47,070 nt of DNA, taken from NCBI GenBank assembly GCA_001801995.1, contig MGZB01000045.1, forward strand, positions 1 to 47,070, given 5' to 3'. The position numbers were made by a program, and so were the translations under genes. The stretch's first letter is position 1; every line of letters begins with the position of its first letter. The DNA is from Gammaproteobacteria bacterium RIFOXYD12_FULL_61_37. Lineage in GTDB: Bacteria > Pseudomonadota > Gammaproteobacteria > Chromatiales > Chromatiaceae. The notes below the pieces were generated by a model. That model was given only the letters and a program-made list of their open reading frames with translations. It was not told the origin of the DNA and searched no databases. Shown here in pieces: positions 34,626 through 45,909 of the stretch.

Positions 34626-35573
34626 TTATTCGTGCCTTTTATGCAAACGCACACCTTTCGGCAGGTTGTCATTCGTCCATTCGCAAGTCACATGATAATC
34701 GGCAAAGGACTCGGGAAAGCCCTTGGCCTTCGCTTCTTCCGTCAATGCGACCTCAATGCCTTCAAATAGCTTGTGTGCATGGGCGCAGCCCAAGCGGGCT
34801 TCGCGTTTGTTCTGTTCAGCGTTGTTTTCGTGCTGTGTGCCGACGTGCTCGAAGTCGTACAGCCCGCGCACCACCATCTCGCCACGCGCCGCTGATCGGT
34901 CATGCTCGAACATTTGCAGCAAAGCTTCGAACAGCAAGTTGAGGTCGGCTTGAGTAAACCCGGTGCGCTCTGCAAATGCAGGTGAAACATAGCCTTTCGC
35001 GGAATAGAGCGCATACGGAACGATATGCTTGCTACCCATGGTACGTTCCTTGGCCTTGTCGGCCTCCTTGGTCACTGCACAGCGGGTAATAGTGATTTCG
35101 AGCGGGGTAATCGGATGGAATGATTGGCCGAAAGTGAATTGGACGGGGCCGCGAACTTGACCCCACGCAGAGCCTTTCATAACGTCGTCGCCAGTAGAGA
35201 GCACTCCGCCGAAAGTGCGAACATCATAAAATTCCCGACAGAGCCATTTCATTGCTGCTTCAGCCTGTTTATCCTTGTCCTTTTGCTGCACCTTGGCCGC
35301 TTCGATTCCTTTTTTCTGCTCGGTTTCAATCACCGCCCCTTGCTTGATGAGGATGTTGAATCCATTGGCGTCGCTATCGGCACGACCATGTGGGAATTGT
35401 TCGACGAAATTTCTGACTTTACGCTTCAGGCACACGTCAGAAACCAGCCCGCGATTCGAGTTCGGGTCGAGCCGAGGCATATTGCCTGCATCAGGATCGC
35501 CATTCGGGTTGCCGTTGGTCACTTCAAACAACATCAGAAAATCGTGTCGGTTGGTCAGAATGTTATCGCTCAT
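34626..35573 (-). CDS. cas7: Cas7 (Csd2), type I-C backbone protein
   Basis: 315 residues. Starts MSDNILTNRHDFLMLFEVTN and continues GNPNGDPDAGNMPR, the signature of I-C Cas7. It polymerises along the crRNA to form the Cascade filament and, by analogy with Cas7 families, kinks target pairing every sixth base. GVLSTGDDVMKGSAWGQVRG and the closing FADYHVTCEWTNDNLPKGVR are also typical. The ribosome site GGAGAC is well placed. It lies 29 bp after cas8c. Confidence 0.96.
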   Translation of the reverse strand: MSDNILTNRHDFLMLFEVTNGNPNGDPDAGNMPRLDPNSNRGLVSDVCLKRKVRNFVEQFPHGRADSDANGFNILIKQGAVIETEQKKGIEAAKVQQKDKDKQAEAAMKWLCREFYDVRTFGGVLSTGDDVMKGSAWGQVRGPVQFTFGQSFHPITPLEITITRCAVTKEADKAKERTMGSKHIVPYALYSAKGYVSPAFAERTGFTQADLNLLFEALLQMFEHDRSAARGEMVVRGLYDFEHVGTQHENNAEQNKREARLGCAHAHKLFEGIEVALTEEAKAKGFPESFADYHVTCEWTNDNLPKGVRLHKRHE

Positions 35574-35602
35574 GTTTGTCTCCTATATTCGATTGGTTAA
35601 TA

Positions 35603-36085
35603 TTATTCGTTATCGGCAAGCTCTAACACGTCGTCAATTTCTTCAGGTTTCAGTTCGCCCGCTTTTTTCTTCCTTTGATATTCGTCAATGGCGGATCTAC
35701 GCACCGCCATTTGCTGGTAGAACCCAAGTGCGAAACGACCTTGCTCCTGCAAGCTGAAAGTACGCGGAAATTGTGGCGGTAGGTTAGGCGCAGGCTGTGG
35801 AAAGAGAGCGGCTATATCTCCGATTCTTCGCTTAATCGCCTCTGCGGCTCGTTTGCCTGCATCACCATTTCGAGAGATTTTTCTCAGGTGGTGCTGATGA
35901 AGCCGCCAGAGGATACCGAACGCACTATTTGGTGCAGATGATGCCGAACCGTAATAACGCTCGACCACACCTGCGCCTTCGAGCTTGTAGCTGTGTGCTT
36001 GCATTTGAAGATCATCAAAGATCGCAAGCAATCGCCCACAGTTGTAGGCGGGATCAGGCGTTTCAAAAACTTTAGGTTCTATCAT
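35603..36085 (-). CDS. cas11c: Cas11c small subunit from an internal start in cas8c
   Basis: In type I-C systems a separate small subunit is translated from within cas8c. Here an in-frame ATG at 36085 (MIEPKVFETPDPAYNCGRLL) has AAGGAAGGTG at the right distance, the best internal ribosome site in this region. It falls just before the GRLLAIF helix where Cas11c begins in characterised systems. The product would be 160 residues, somewhat longer than the ~120 described. Two Cas11c copies bind along the Cascade belly. Existence of the start is an inference. Confidence 0.55.
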   Translation of the reverse strand: MIEPKVFETPDPAYNCGRLLAIFDDLQMQAHSYKLEGAGVVERYYGSASSAPNSAFGILWRLHQHHLRKISRNGDAGKRAAEAIKRRIGDIAALFPQPAPNLPPQFPRTFSLQEQGRFALGFYQQMAVRRSAIDEYQRKKKAGELKPEEIDDVLELADNE

Positions 36086-37603
36086 GGGATCACCTTCCTT
36101 TATGTTGCGATTCAAGAGCATTCTAAGCAGTGCCATACGTGACTGGCCGGGCGGTGGAATTGGCGTATTTGAGTCAGAGATTGCCCGCATGGCTTTGCCG
36201 GATATAGGCGTTTCTAAAATTCCAGCGCCAAATCGACAGAGGTCAGCGTTTAAGCGATTCAACACCGGCTTGAGTAGCATTAGTGACGGTGCAGTGCCTT
36301 CAAGCGTAGCGCGATAAAGCTGGCTGAGTGTTTCCGCCTGTAAGTCTTTGGCTTCGCGCACGGTGGTGCAAGCCAGACGGTACAGCGCCAATGGCGGCAT
36401 TCCGCTGTCCGTATCACCACCATCAACTTTAGCTTTCGGCTTGCGGTTTGCTTGGGCAGTAGGGTTGCCATAAGTAACGATTTCAAGATCGCCGAACCAT
36501 TGCCGCAGGTGCTCGCGTGCTGCTTCGAGCGTGGCTTGCATCCAGTGGCGCACAACGATTCGTCCAGCATTGCCGGAAAGAGTAACGCTGTAAAACTGAT
36601 CGTGCTTAGCCTGCTCTCGATCAATGCCTGACCAAGGTGCTTTCAGAAAAGCAGCCACGCTGGCCGGGTCAGGACGGTTAAGCATGCGAGCAAAAAAACT
36701 TGATGCCTCTTTGGCTTCTCGTGCCCAGAAACAGATGCTAGTTTGCCCAATGCGGAGGTGGTGATCCTCTTCTGTAAGTAACTTTCTTAGTGCTACACAG
36801 TAAGCTGTCGCAGCTTCTGTGGAAATAGGCGCGTTGAAGCAGTGTGTTAATCCGAAAGACGAAAAACTGGGGGAAGATTTTTCGAACGAAACCATCTTTG
36901 CGCCACTTCCTTGTGTATTTGGAACACCCTGAATCTTTGGATTATGCGTTCTTGCAATCTGAGCAAATTCTCCTGTCACCAAACAAATACCTGATACAAC
37001 TTCAGCCTTGCTGTTTTTGTCGTCATCATCTACTTCTGAAGATTCAGAAAACTTACCTTTCCAATAATCGCAAACCTTTGTATTTTCCAAGAGCAAATCA
37101 TCATTAACCTTGAAGGTAAATTCGTCATTCCCGAGCTTCCTGCGTTCGCCTTGCGAAGAAATAACGAACCAGTTTTCGTCTTCTTGTACAAGAAAGCTCG
37201 GCGGGCTATTCGTGAGGTTTTTGTGAAAATTTAACAGTGCAGTTAAAGCGACTTCCTCTGTTGCATTGTGGCATTCCAGAATTTGATCCCAAAAATGTTT
37301 ATGCTTGGCATCAAGCTTGACTTGGTCTTTCGGTTTTTTAAGGTTCGGGCTTAGGCCAAACATTCCGTCAATGCCCTCAGCCAAAAAGTCAGCGATCATT
37401 CCTGAGTTCGTATCGCCAATTATTCTTGGGCACCGCAAAGGCTTTCCTTGATTCTTCTTGCCTGTTGTTTCTATTGGCCCTTGCCCTCGCAGAGATCCAT
37501 CAGAATTAAGCTGGATGATCCAGCGGACGGGTTTCTCTTCAAAGGCTAAATCGTTCAGCAGATTGCGCGAATACGCAAAATCATAAAGCAGCTTCAATAG
37601 CAT
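35603..37603 (-). CDS. cas8c: Cas8c (Csd1), type I-C large subunit
   Basis: 666 residues, slightly long for the family (about 570-620). Opens MLLKLLYDFAYSRN; the LVTGEFAQIARTHNPKIQGV and SFSSFG/NAPIS segments are family marks. The C-terminal helical part (GRLLAIFDDLQ, VVERYYGSASSAP, RLHQHHL) is the region also made separately as Cas11c. Cas8c reads the PAM and recruits Cas3. The gene is less GC-rich than cas4/cas1. It starts 2 bp after cas5. Confidence 0.95.
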   Translation of the reverse strand: MLLKLLYDFAYSRNLLNDLAFEEKPVRWIIQLNSDGSLRGQGPIETTGKKNQGKPLRCPRIIGDTNSGMIADFLAEGIDGMFGLSPNLKKPKDQVKLDAKHKHFWDQILECHNATEEVALTALLNFHKNLTNSPPSFLVQEDENWFVISSQGERRKLGNDEFTFKVNDDLLLENTKVCDYWKGKFSESSEVDDDDKNSKAEVVSGICLVTGEFAQIARTHNPKIQGVPNTQGSGAKMVSFEKSSPSFSSFGLTHCFNAPISTEAATAYCVALRKLLTEEDHHLRIGQTSICFWAREAKEASSFFARMLNRPDPASVAAFLKAPWSGIDREQAKHDQFYSVTLSGNAGRIVVRHWMQATLEAAREHLRQWFGDLEIVTYGNPTAQANRKPKAKVDGGDTDSGMPPLALYRLACTTVREAKDLQAETLSQLYRATLEGTAPSLMLLKPVLNRLNADLCRFGAGILETPISGKAMRAISDSNTPIPPPGQSRMALLRMLLNRNIKEGDPMIEPKVFETPDPAYNCGRLLAIFDDLQMQAHSYKLEGAGVVERYYGSASSAPNSAFGILWRLHQHHLRKISRNGDAGKRAAEAIKRRIGDIAALFPQPAPNLPPQFPRTFSLQEQGRFALGFYQQMAVRRSAIDEYQRKKKAGELKPEEIDDVLELADNE

Positions 37604-37605
37604 CG

Positions 37606-38424
37606 CTATGCTCCCGTAACTTGGTTACGCGCCAAGCGGATGCGCTGCGGATGGCAATCGAGTTTCGCATCCTTGATATTCGCTTGGAAAAAAACCGCTT
37701 CGGGCTTGACCAATAAGCCCTCCCACCTCGGAACGGCTTTTTTCTTTGGCTGAGATTCTTGTTCATCTTTGGTAAGCCAACGGAAACCCTGTGTTCGCTG
37801 TTCGTGATCGAATACGTCATACAGCATTAGCCCCAGGTCTTCTTCGGGCCAGAGGCTTTTACAGTTTTTTCCGAGTTCGGTTGAACGTCGTTCCAGTGCT
37901 GCGGGCACATCGTCCTCCAAGTCAAAGTCAGCAACGAATTCGCGGACACCTAAATACGGGCGGTGGTAGCACTTGCCACTTTTTGCCCGTCGCTCAATTT
38001 CTGTCCGGTATGTATTGATCGGGTGGCCTCTTCTTTTACCTATGTCACTCAAATGCACTTCGGCGGTAATGAGATATTCGACACCTGCCAGCGCGAGCAT
38101 GTTGCGTTGTGTGCCGTCCGCTGCGCCACCGCCTGCCCGAATAGGAGAGACCTTCTCCGGCGATTTCATCCAGGTTTTTGCGTTGTCGATACTGATAACA
38201 CTGATGACTTCATTTCGTCGAAATGAAAACCAGCTCCCACGCCGTATGACGTGTATCGAGTCAATCAGGTAATAGATTTCCGGTTCCCAGAAAATAGCTT
38301 CAAGAACACCGCGAGCGGCGGAAGGCGTCATGACGGGATAGCTCACGCGCTCGACCTTCATTTCTGGGCGCGTGAAGCAAGCGTAATCGCCCCAAACGCG
38401 GATGGTGATAGAGTTGTCGCTCAT
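37606..38424 (-). CDS. cas5c: Cas5c (Cas5d), pre-crRNA processing nuclease
   Basis: 272 residues from the ATG at 38424, which overlaps the cas3 stop (ATGA at 38421-38424). Motifs: ITIRVWGDYACFTRPEMKVE, YPVMTPSAARGVLEAIFWEP and the C-terminal VFFQANIKDAKLDCHP. In type I-C, Cas5 replaces Cas6: it cuts 3' of the repeat hairpin, giving the 11-nt handle AGGATTGAAAC seen in this array, and stays bound to it. The longer frame to 38484 lies in cas3 and is not used. Confidence 0.95.
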   Translation of the reverse strand: MSDNSITIRVWGDYACFTRPEMKVERVSYPVMTPSAARGVLEAIFWEPEIYYLIDSIHVIRRGSWFSFRRNEVISVISIDNAKTWMKSPEKVSPIRAGGGAADGTQRNMLALAGVEYLITAEVHLSDIGKRRGHPINTYRTEIERRAKSGKCYHRPYLGVREFVADFDLEDDVPAALERRSTELGKNCKSLWPEEDLGLMLYDVFDHEQRTQGFRWLTKDEQESQPKKKAVPRWEGLLVKPEAVFFQANIKDAKLDCHPQRIRLARNQVTGA

Positions 38425-40691
38425 GCAAAAAAGTCCTCCGTCGGGCGTTTGTCGATAACAATGCCAAGGTTGGGATGATACCAACCTTCGGCTAGCACAT
38501 GGATTTCGAGATTGGGTAGTAGCTGCGAGATAGCTTTGTGCATAACAAGCTTTTGAAAATCGCGCGAATGCAGATTGACCATGTAGCGTTGCAGTTTTCT
38601 CAAGTCGTCGCGGCTGAAACGCGGCTGGCCTTTGACGACGGGGCGCGTGCGAATTTCTTCGATGATGCTACAACCTTTGCCGTAAGGAACGATGACTGCC
38701 TGAGTGTCGTTGTCTATGACTTTTGCCAGTTCGGCAACTTTGCGAAAGTGCAGCTTCTCCCGCTCGCATTGAATGTTTTTTTGATCGGTCGGCACGAGTT
38801 GATGAAGTCCATCAAAATACCGTCCAAACAGCTCGTGGTCGGTTGCCAGTGTGTCGGCCTCGACCTGTGCAAGCAGTGTAGCTGTAATGTCTGAGGCAGT
38901 GCGATACTCGCCTGGGGGCAGCTTGTTGTCTTCAGGACGAAAAACGATGACCTCACCGAATGCGGGGTTGCCCGCCTCATCGCACAAGCGATTCTCGCGG
39001 TTACAACGCCCGGCAGCTTGGACAATGGAATCAAGAGGGCCGAGAGCGCGCCAGACAATAGGAAAATCCACATCCACGCCCGCTTCGATCAGTTGAGTTG
39101 AGACAAGGCGGCAGGGCTGATTATTGCGCAAACGATAACGAATGGTACCGGGCTCAGGTTCACGATCATCGCCAAGCACAGCAAAGCGGTGCTCGGCGCA
39201 CATAGCCGAAGATAGATGAAACACCGCGTCTCTTTCTTTCAGGGGAAAACTACGGCGTAGCTTCTCCCATAAATCATAAGCGTGACTGCGAATATTTACG
39301 ATGCACAAAGCTTGTTCACGCTGGGACATTTGTTTGGCTAACGCATCCCATCCGGTAGTTTCATCAGGCTTTGGCGGCTGAATAGAAACCCGTCGCAGGC
39401 TGTGAAAATTAGCCTCGGTGCTGCCCTGAGTTATTTCCTGAATTTCTCCTTGCCTGAAACCCTCGCTGAGCGATGAAGGGCGATATTGGAATGCAGGTTG
39501 GGTTGCCGTCGAAAAAACGAAACTAACGCCATACTGATCGCGCAGTTCACGAAACACGTTGAGCAGCGGATTGAGCAAGTGCGATGGCAAGGTTTGCACC
39601 TCATCGAAAATAACCACCGAATGCGCGATGTTGTGGAGCTTGCGGCAGCGTGAGGTTCGGTTTGCGAACAGCGATTCAATGAACTGCACCGAGGTCGTAA
39701 CGATGATCGGTGCATCCCAATTTTCTGCCGCATATTCGTTTGGATGTTTTTCAAAGGGGGCGCGTGACCGAGATTCTCCCTTGTCTTCCGGTACATTCAC
39801 GGCGGAATGGTGTTCGATGACTATGCCCTGATTCTCGGGGTCGAGGATGCGCCGGTATTGCGTGGCGTTCTGTTCGATAATCGAAAGATAGGGAATGACG
39901 ACGATGATCCGCCGCAGTTGATTTTGAGGTTGAGCGGCATGGGACAAGGCAAACGCCATTCCCGCAAGCGTCTTTCCTCCGCCGGTTGGAACGGTCAGCG
40001 AGAAGAATCCCGGAGATTCTTTTGCTTTTTCGAGACATTGCTGAAAAGTACGGTTGCGAATGGCGTTGAGTTCGCCTTCACGCGACTTGCTTTCTTTGTC
40101 CGCGATCAACCGCTGGAGCAACTCGGCGGCATGAAGTTCGAGTGACCGCCTGGGCATGCTCTTGTAATGCGCTTCCGTATCGAGAAAGTCCGCATCGACC
40201 AGCACTGAGAACAACATCCGAATGTAAAATTCAGCGCTGTACTCATTATTCTCTGCGAAGGGCGGTTCGCCAATTTTATCGGGAACCCTCTCTAATTCCT
40301 GCTCAAACCGTTCAATGAGAAAAGGGACACGTTCCTCCGTCCGGTACGTCGCCCCTTCCACCAATGTTTGCAATTCGTGAACATCATGTAGTCCTGCATG
40401 ATGTCCGGCGACGGCGAAAGCCGGCCCAAGCCACCCTCGCCGATAAGCGAGTGCCGCACCATACACGGCATGATGGGTTTCGGTGCCGCCATCCCGCTCG
40501 GCTCGCAGATATTGCTGAAATTCATCGCGATACTTGCCGAGATCGTGCAACAGTCCCGCCCAATGGGCAGCTTCGATCAAAGCAGGGCTGCATTTTTCGG
40601 CAAACTTGGCCGCCAGTTTCGCCACGCCCGAAACATGCTGAGCCAGGGGATGCCAGTCCCCATTGGCATTAGCGCCGTGTGCATAGATCAT
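38421..40691 (-). CDS. cas3: Cas3 HD-nuclease/helicase
   Basis: 756 residues. The HD domain is at the N-terminus (H19 region and LLHDLGKY with H49-D50). The SF2 helicase follows: TVPTGGGKTLAG (K240), VVIFDEVQTLPS (D363-E-V-Q in place of DEAD), a FSTATQP motif III and the VSTQLIEAGVDVDFP and AAGRCNRE motifs. It unwinds and shreds DNA marked by Cascade. First gene of the operon; the ribosome site GGAG lies 8 nt ahead. It is divergent from ettA. Confidence 0.97.
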   Translation of the reverse strand: MIYAHGANANGDWHPLAQHVSGVAKLAAKFAEKCSPALIEAAHWAGLLHDLGKYRDEFQQYLRAERDGGTETHHAVYGAALAYRRGWLGPAFAVAGHHAGLHDVHELQTLVEGATYRTEERVPFLIERFEQELERVPDKIGEPPFAENNEYSAEFYIRMLFSVLVDADFLDTEAHYKSMPRRSLELHAAELLQRLIADKESKSREGELNAIRNRTFQQCLEKAKESPGFFSLTVPTGGGKTLAGMAFALSHAAQPQNQLRRIIVVIPYLSIIEQNATQYRRILDPENQGIVIEHHSAVNVPEDKGESRSRAPFEKHPNEYAAENWDAPIIVTTSVQFIESLFANRTSRCRKLHNIAHSVVIFDEVQTLPSHLLNPLLNVFRELRDQYGVSFVFSTATQPAFQYRPSSLSEGFRQGEIQEITQGSTEANFHSLRRVSIQPPKPDETTGWDALAKQMSQREQALCIVNIRSHAYDLWEKLRRSFPLKERDAVFHLSSAMCAEHRFAVLGDDREPEPGTIRYRLRNNQPCRLVSTQLIEAGVDVDFPIVWRALGPLDSIVQAAGRCNRENRLCDEAGNPAFGEVIVFRPEDNKLPPGEYRTASDITATLLAQVEADTLATDHELFGRYFDGLHQLVPTDQKNIQCEREKLHFRKVAELAKVIDNDTQAVIVPYGKGCSIIEEIRTRPVVKGQPRFSRDDLRKLQRYMVNLHSRDFQKLVMHKAISQLLPNLEIHVLAEGWYHPNLGIVIDKRPTEDFFA

Positions 40692-40949
40692 TAACTGCTC
40701 CCATCAATCCCATCGGGCATCGAATATATGTAAACAGACCTTGCCGCCGCAGCCAAAAGTCCTTGCCGGGCTTCGCCCAGTCATAACCCCAGGCTTGCTG
40801 ATTATGCTCCTCCCAGAGGCTCCGAATGCGAGCCTGTCGCGAATTGCATCCGGCAAATATTCTCCTGCCGCCACAGTCCATTCCCTACCCCACCCTTCGG
40901 GCGATATGCGAGAATGCGGGGCTATTCCAACACCCCGGCACGACAAGCA
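40692..40949. promoter_or_regulatory. Divergent promoter region of the cas operon and ettA
   Basis: 258 bp that must drive cas3 leftward and ettA rightward. A minus-strand TATATT (40723-40728) lies about 35 bp from the cas3 ATG, but no good -35 is at the expected spacing. No operator palindrome is evident. Confidence 0.35.
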
Positions 40950-42617
<1,668 letters not shown>

Positions 42618-42752
42618 TCGGAAAATAGCGCCGAAATGAAAATGGACAGGATTTTCCAGGATTTACAAGTTTAATCGGGAACAATCCTGTCCAGAAAAGG
42701 ACTTTCCCAGAACCCGTTCTCGATTTTCACAGCAACTTTCGCGGGTATCGAT

Positions 42753-44489
42753 ATGCCTGGAAACAGCAGATGCTTCACGGGACGGATCGGGACAGGATGC
42801 CGAGACCTATTGTTGGCTCTCGCATTGGTTTCCTGTACATCGCAGGCCTTTGCCTCGTTTATGGATCGGACAGGCAACGGGGCCTTGTTTCAGTTGCAAC
42901 CCTTCAAGAAAGAGACGACGGTAAACTATGAAGGAACGTCGTTTACCAGCGCCTCGCTGGTGAATCTGAACGCCAACATCAACGCCTGGTATATCCTCGG
43001 CCTCACGCATAACAGCAGGGTCAAGGCGGTCTATAACATCCTCCCCGCCTCCGATACCTTGAAGCTCGGCCTGGACCCCGTCCAGCCGGAACTGCTGATT
43101 ACCGATGCCGGCAATCAGGTCCATCGTTGCGACATCGAGAGCGGGATCGATCGGGCATACGCGAAACGGACCCAGCCAAGGCTGAGCTACCTGCCCGTCT
43201 GCGATAACCGGCTTTTCATCGTCATCGAACAAGAGGGCAATCAGGCCTTCGTGGAGAAGGGCGCCGAGGTCGTTCGCTGGCTTGCCGGCGATTCGGGCGA
43301 GGATATCGTCAATGGCGTGAAGGATGGCTTCTTCCAGGATAAATATCTGGTGCAAGAAGAGACGGAGGAGTCGCAGGAACCCCAGAATGTCCCGGAGAAC
43401 AAGGGGCCGCTCCCCCGTGCCTCCATTCAGGCGAGATACAAAAACACCTCGATACCCGCGCGGCTGCTGGGTTTGAAGACGGCCAAGCCGGAGAGGAGCC
43501 TCCTCGTTGGGCATTGGTATCCCCTGCGCAACTACCCGGATATTCTCGCCAGCATGATCGAGCCGGGGATGCTGGACCGGGGGATACTCGATTCCCATCC
43601 CGACCGGGTAAACCCTTTGGATGGCGTGGAAAATGGGGCTGTCGTCTATCTGATGTCCCTCAACCTGGACAAATACACCCTGGGCTGGGGACAGGGAACC
43701 GATCTGCCGGGGGTGGGCTGGTCGGAGAGGGCCGTGAACATCCGGAAAGACAATCCCTTCGGCCCCGACGGCTTCAATACGATGAAGCCACTGATACCCC
43801 TGGGGCATACCCCACCCTTTCTCTGGTCCAAGGTGATCGGCACCTTTTCCGGCGGATTCCAGAAACGTCACAGCGCCTTCCGGTACGGCGAGCTTTCTAA
43901 GACGGAAAAGGGACACCACTATGGTTTCATGGAGAACGGCGTCCTCTTCGTAACGCCCTCCGAGGGACTTGCAACCCTCATCATCTACAAGGACGGCTCC
44001 ATCGACTTCAAGACATGGACGGACCAGGACAAGGACAACCTGCCGTTCATGAAACACATTCGCCAGAATGGTCTGCCCCTCATCGAAAGGAACGAGAACG
44101 GCGATGGCGTACCCGGCAAATATGTAAAGCACTGGAGCGCGGGCAATTGGTCCGGCTCGGCAAAAAAGGAGTTGAGAACACCCAGGGGCGCCGCCTGCAT
44201 CGTTGAAATGAAACAGGAAAAGCATTTCATCTATGCCTACTTCTCCGGCGCCACGCCCAGTGCCATGGCCAGGGTCTTTCAGGCCTACGGCTGCAACTAC
44301 GCCTTCCAACTGGACATGAACAGCCCCGGCCAGGCCTATGCAAGCCTCTCCCGTGCCCAGGACAACAGTACCTCTTTCGAAATCGAACACCTGATGACCG
44401 GGATGTTCACAGGCGACACCAAGGGAACCCCAAGATATCTGATCAAGCCGGATTACAAGGACTTTTTCTATATTCTGAGAAGGGAATGA
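42753..44489 (+). CDS. Exported protein with phosphodiester glycosidase (NAGPA)-like C-terminus
   Basis: 578 residues. The N-terminal signal (basic RIGTGCR, then LLLALALVSC) has a lipobox-like L-V-S-C, so it may be a lipoprotein; cleavage after AFA is the alternative. Residues 30-330 are unfamiliar, including HRCDIESGIDRAYAKRTQP and an acidic linker EETEESQEPQNVPENK. The C-terminal third (GLATLIIYKDGSIDFKTW, RGAACIVEMKQEKHFIYAYF, GCNYAFQLDMNSPG) has the order of NAGPA/PF09992 domains, which remove or modify sugar phosphodiesters; this is a tentative match. It is followed by a dispersed repeat, then two more genes for exported proteins. Confidence 0.55.
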   Translation: MPGNSRCFTGRIGTGCRDLLLALALVSCTSQAFASFMDRTGNGALFQLQPFKKETTVNYEGTSFTSASLVNLNANINAWYILGLTHNSRVKAVYNILPASDTLKLGLDPVQPELLITDAGNQVHRCDIESGIDRAYAKRTQPRLSYLPVCDNRLFIVIEQEGNQAFVEKGAEVVRWLAGDSGEDIVNGVKDGFFQDKYLVQEETEESQEPQNVPENKGPLPRASIQARYKNTSIPARLLGLKTAKPERSLLVGHWYPLRNYPDILASMIEPGMLDRGILDSHPDRVNPLDGVENGAVVYLMSLNLDKYTLGWGQGTDLPGVGWSERAVNIRKDNPFGPDGFNTMKPLIPLGHTPPFLWSKVIGTFSGGFQKRHSAFRYGELSKTEKGHHYGFMENGVLFVTPSEGLATLIIYKDGSIDFKTWTDQDKDNLPFMKHIRQNGLPLIERNENGDGVPGKYVKHWSAGNWSGSAKKELRTPRGAACIVEMKQEKHFIYAYFSGATPSAMARVFQAYGCNYAFQLDMNSPGQAYASLSRAQDNSTSFEIEHLMTGMFTGDTKGTPRYLIKPDYKDFFYILRRE

Positions 44490-44506
44490 TCCTAATTTCC
44501 TCATTT

Positions 44507-44770
44507 AACCGCAAAGAACGCGAAGGAACGCGAAGGAATTCATTGGCTTGTCTAGGTTCAACCCCTGACCAGAAAGGTGGGGGCACGGACAAAAAACCGT
44601 CAGGAGCGGATTTTCGCGCCAGCCCCGGAGGGGTGAGGCGCAGGGATGCGCCGAACAAAAAACCGCCGGGAGCGGATTTTCGCGCCAGCCCCGGAGGGGT
44701 GAGGCGCAGGGATGCGCCGAACAAATGCATCGGATGGGTTTCCATAGCGTTCTTTGCGTCCTTTGCGGTT
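44507..44770. repeat. Dispersed MITE-like element, copy 2, with internal 66-bp tandem duplication
   Basis: Same family as 7944-8141 but inverted. Ends AACCGCAAAGAACGCGAAGG and its mirror. The unit 44591-44656 is repeated at 44657-44722 with only a few changes; each begins AAAAAACCG and contains the CCCCGGAGGGG palindrome. The repeat fills most of the 44490-44829 gap; no gene is supported there although one frame stays open across it (66 bp is a multiple of three). Confidence 0.8.
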
Positions 44771-44829
44771 GAAAAGAGGTTTTTAGGATGATTCCTCCTG
44801 ACGTCCTGTTGTCAATCAAGGAGATAAAC

Positions 44830-45909
44830 ATGGGTAGCAAGTTACTGGTTGCGCTGGCTTTATGCCTCTCCGCCCCCTTCGCCCTGGGCGCGGAGCCGGA
44901 GGAATTCGCGGACAAGGTGATTCGCGAGCATGGCTTGGCGCCTGCCCAGGCCGGCCGGTTGCGGAATATTCTGACCAAATCCTTCGGCATCACCCGCAAT
45001 ATCGGCACCGAGGATGAAGACGCCTTTCGTGGCCCAAACAACTCCTATCATCCGGTGACCCGTGCCAAATGCAGGAAGGATGTCCTCGACGCCGGGAAGA
45101 TCGCTCCATCAAAAGAGTATGAAGAAGTCTGTCAGGCCAAATGGATGGCGCCCATTCCGGATGGGAATGGCAAGCCGAGGGTTTGCGTCGATCAGTTCGA
45201 GTTCCCGGACATCCCTTGCGAATATCCCCTGGTCTGGGTTCCGTCACAGAAGGCCCAGATGATCTGCCGGAGCATGGGAAAACGGTTGTGCAATTCCCAC
45301 GAGTGGGAGGGGGCCTGCGCCGGCAGGATCGATCCCGTTTCTACCTATCGATTCGATATCGCCAATCCGGAGGCGCGGAGGAATGCCATCAACGCCAGCC
45401 GCGAGAAGCGGTGGGCCTTCCAGTCCCAGGCCGATCTGGCGAACAGGACGGACCCCAGTGTGCTCTGCGGGGTCTATAGCGGGAAGGACCCCGATGTCCT
45501 GCCGGAGGCCGCCGATAATATTTCGACCGCCCCTATCGCGGGCCTCTCCAAGGGCTGCGCCCCGGACAAGTCCGCCTACAAGACCTGCGGCACCAACACC
45601 TGGCCGGCGGGATACAAATACCGCTGCAAGAGCGCCCAGGATGTCTACGATTTGCATGGCAACCTGGCCGAAGTCGTCAACCTGCCCACCCACGAGGGGA
45701 ACATCGCCCAAGGCGATGTCACGGGATTCACGGAGCGGAAAGGTTCCTTTTTCGTGGATCGTTCGACCATCAAGAGCGGTAAGGGAGCGCCTAAATATCC
45801 CGACGACTGCCGGGTGCGTCAGCCATACGAGCACATGAAGGAGATCAGGCTGGATACCGGCCACTCGTTTTATCAGGAAGGCTTCCGCTGCTGTAAGGAC
45901 ATCCCCTGA
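44830..45909 (+). CDS. Exported formylglycine-generating enzyme/SUMF1-like protein
   Basis: 359 residues from the ATG at 44830 (AAGGAGATAAAC before it). Signal peptide MGSKLLVALALCLSAPFALG with a likely cut after ALG-A. The FGE/sulfatase-modifying fold is seen in VCVDQFEFPDIPC, then AQMICRSMGKRLCNSHEWEG, DVYDLHGNLAEVVNLP and the closing GFRCCKDIP. The active-site cysteines of true FGEs were not identified, so many members like this probably bind ligands or act as structural proteins. It is rich in Cys (disulphides likely outside the cytoplasm). Its stop overlaps the next ATG by one base (TGATG), indicating an operon. Confidence 0.75.
   Translation: MGSKLLVALALCLSAPFALGAEPEEFADKVIREHGLAPAQAGRLRNILTKSFGITRNIGTEDEDAFRGPNNSYHPVTRAKCRKDVLDAGKIAPSKEYEEVCQAKWMAPIPDGNGKPRVCVDQFEFPDIPCEYPLVWVPSQKAQMICRSMGKRLCNSHEWEGACAGRIDPVSTYRFDIANPEARRNAINASREKRWAFQSQADLANRTDPSVLCGVYSGKDPDVLPEAADNISTAPIAGLSKGCAPDKSAYKTCGTNTWPAGYKYRCKSAQDVYDLHGNLAEVVNLPTHEGNIAQGDVTGFTERKGSFFVDRSTIKSGKGAPKYPDDCRVRQPYEHMKEIRLDTGHSFYQEGFRCCKDIP

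Noticed and set aside
40669..40881. 70-codon minus-strand frame before cas3
   Set aside because: It overlaps the cas3 start, has no clear ribosome site and no family I know; most likely chance.
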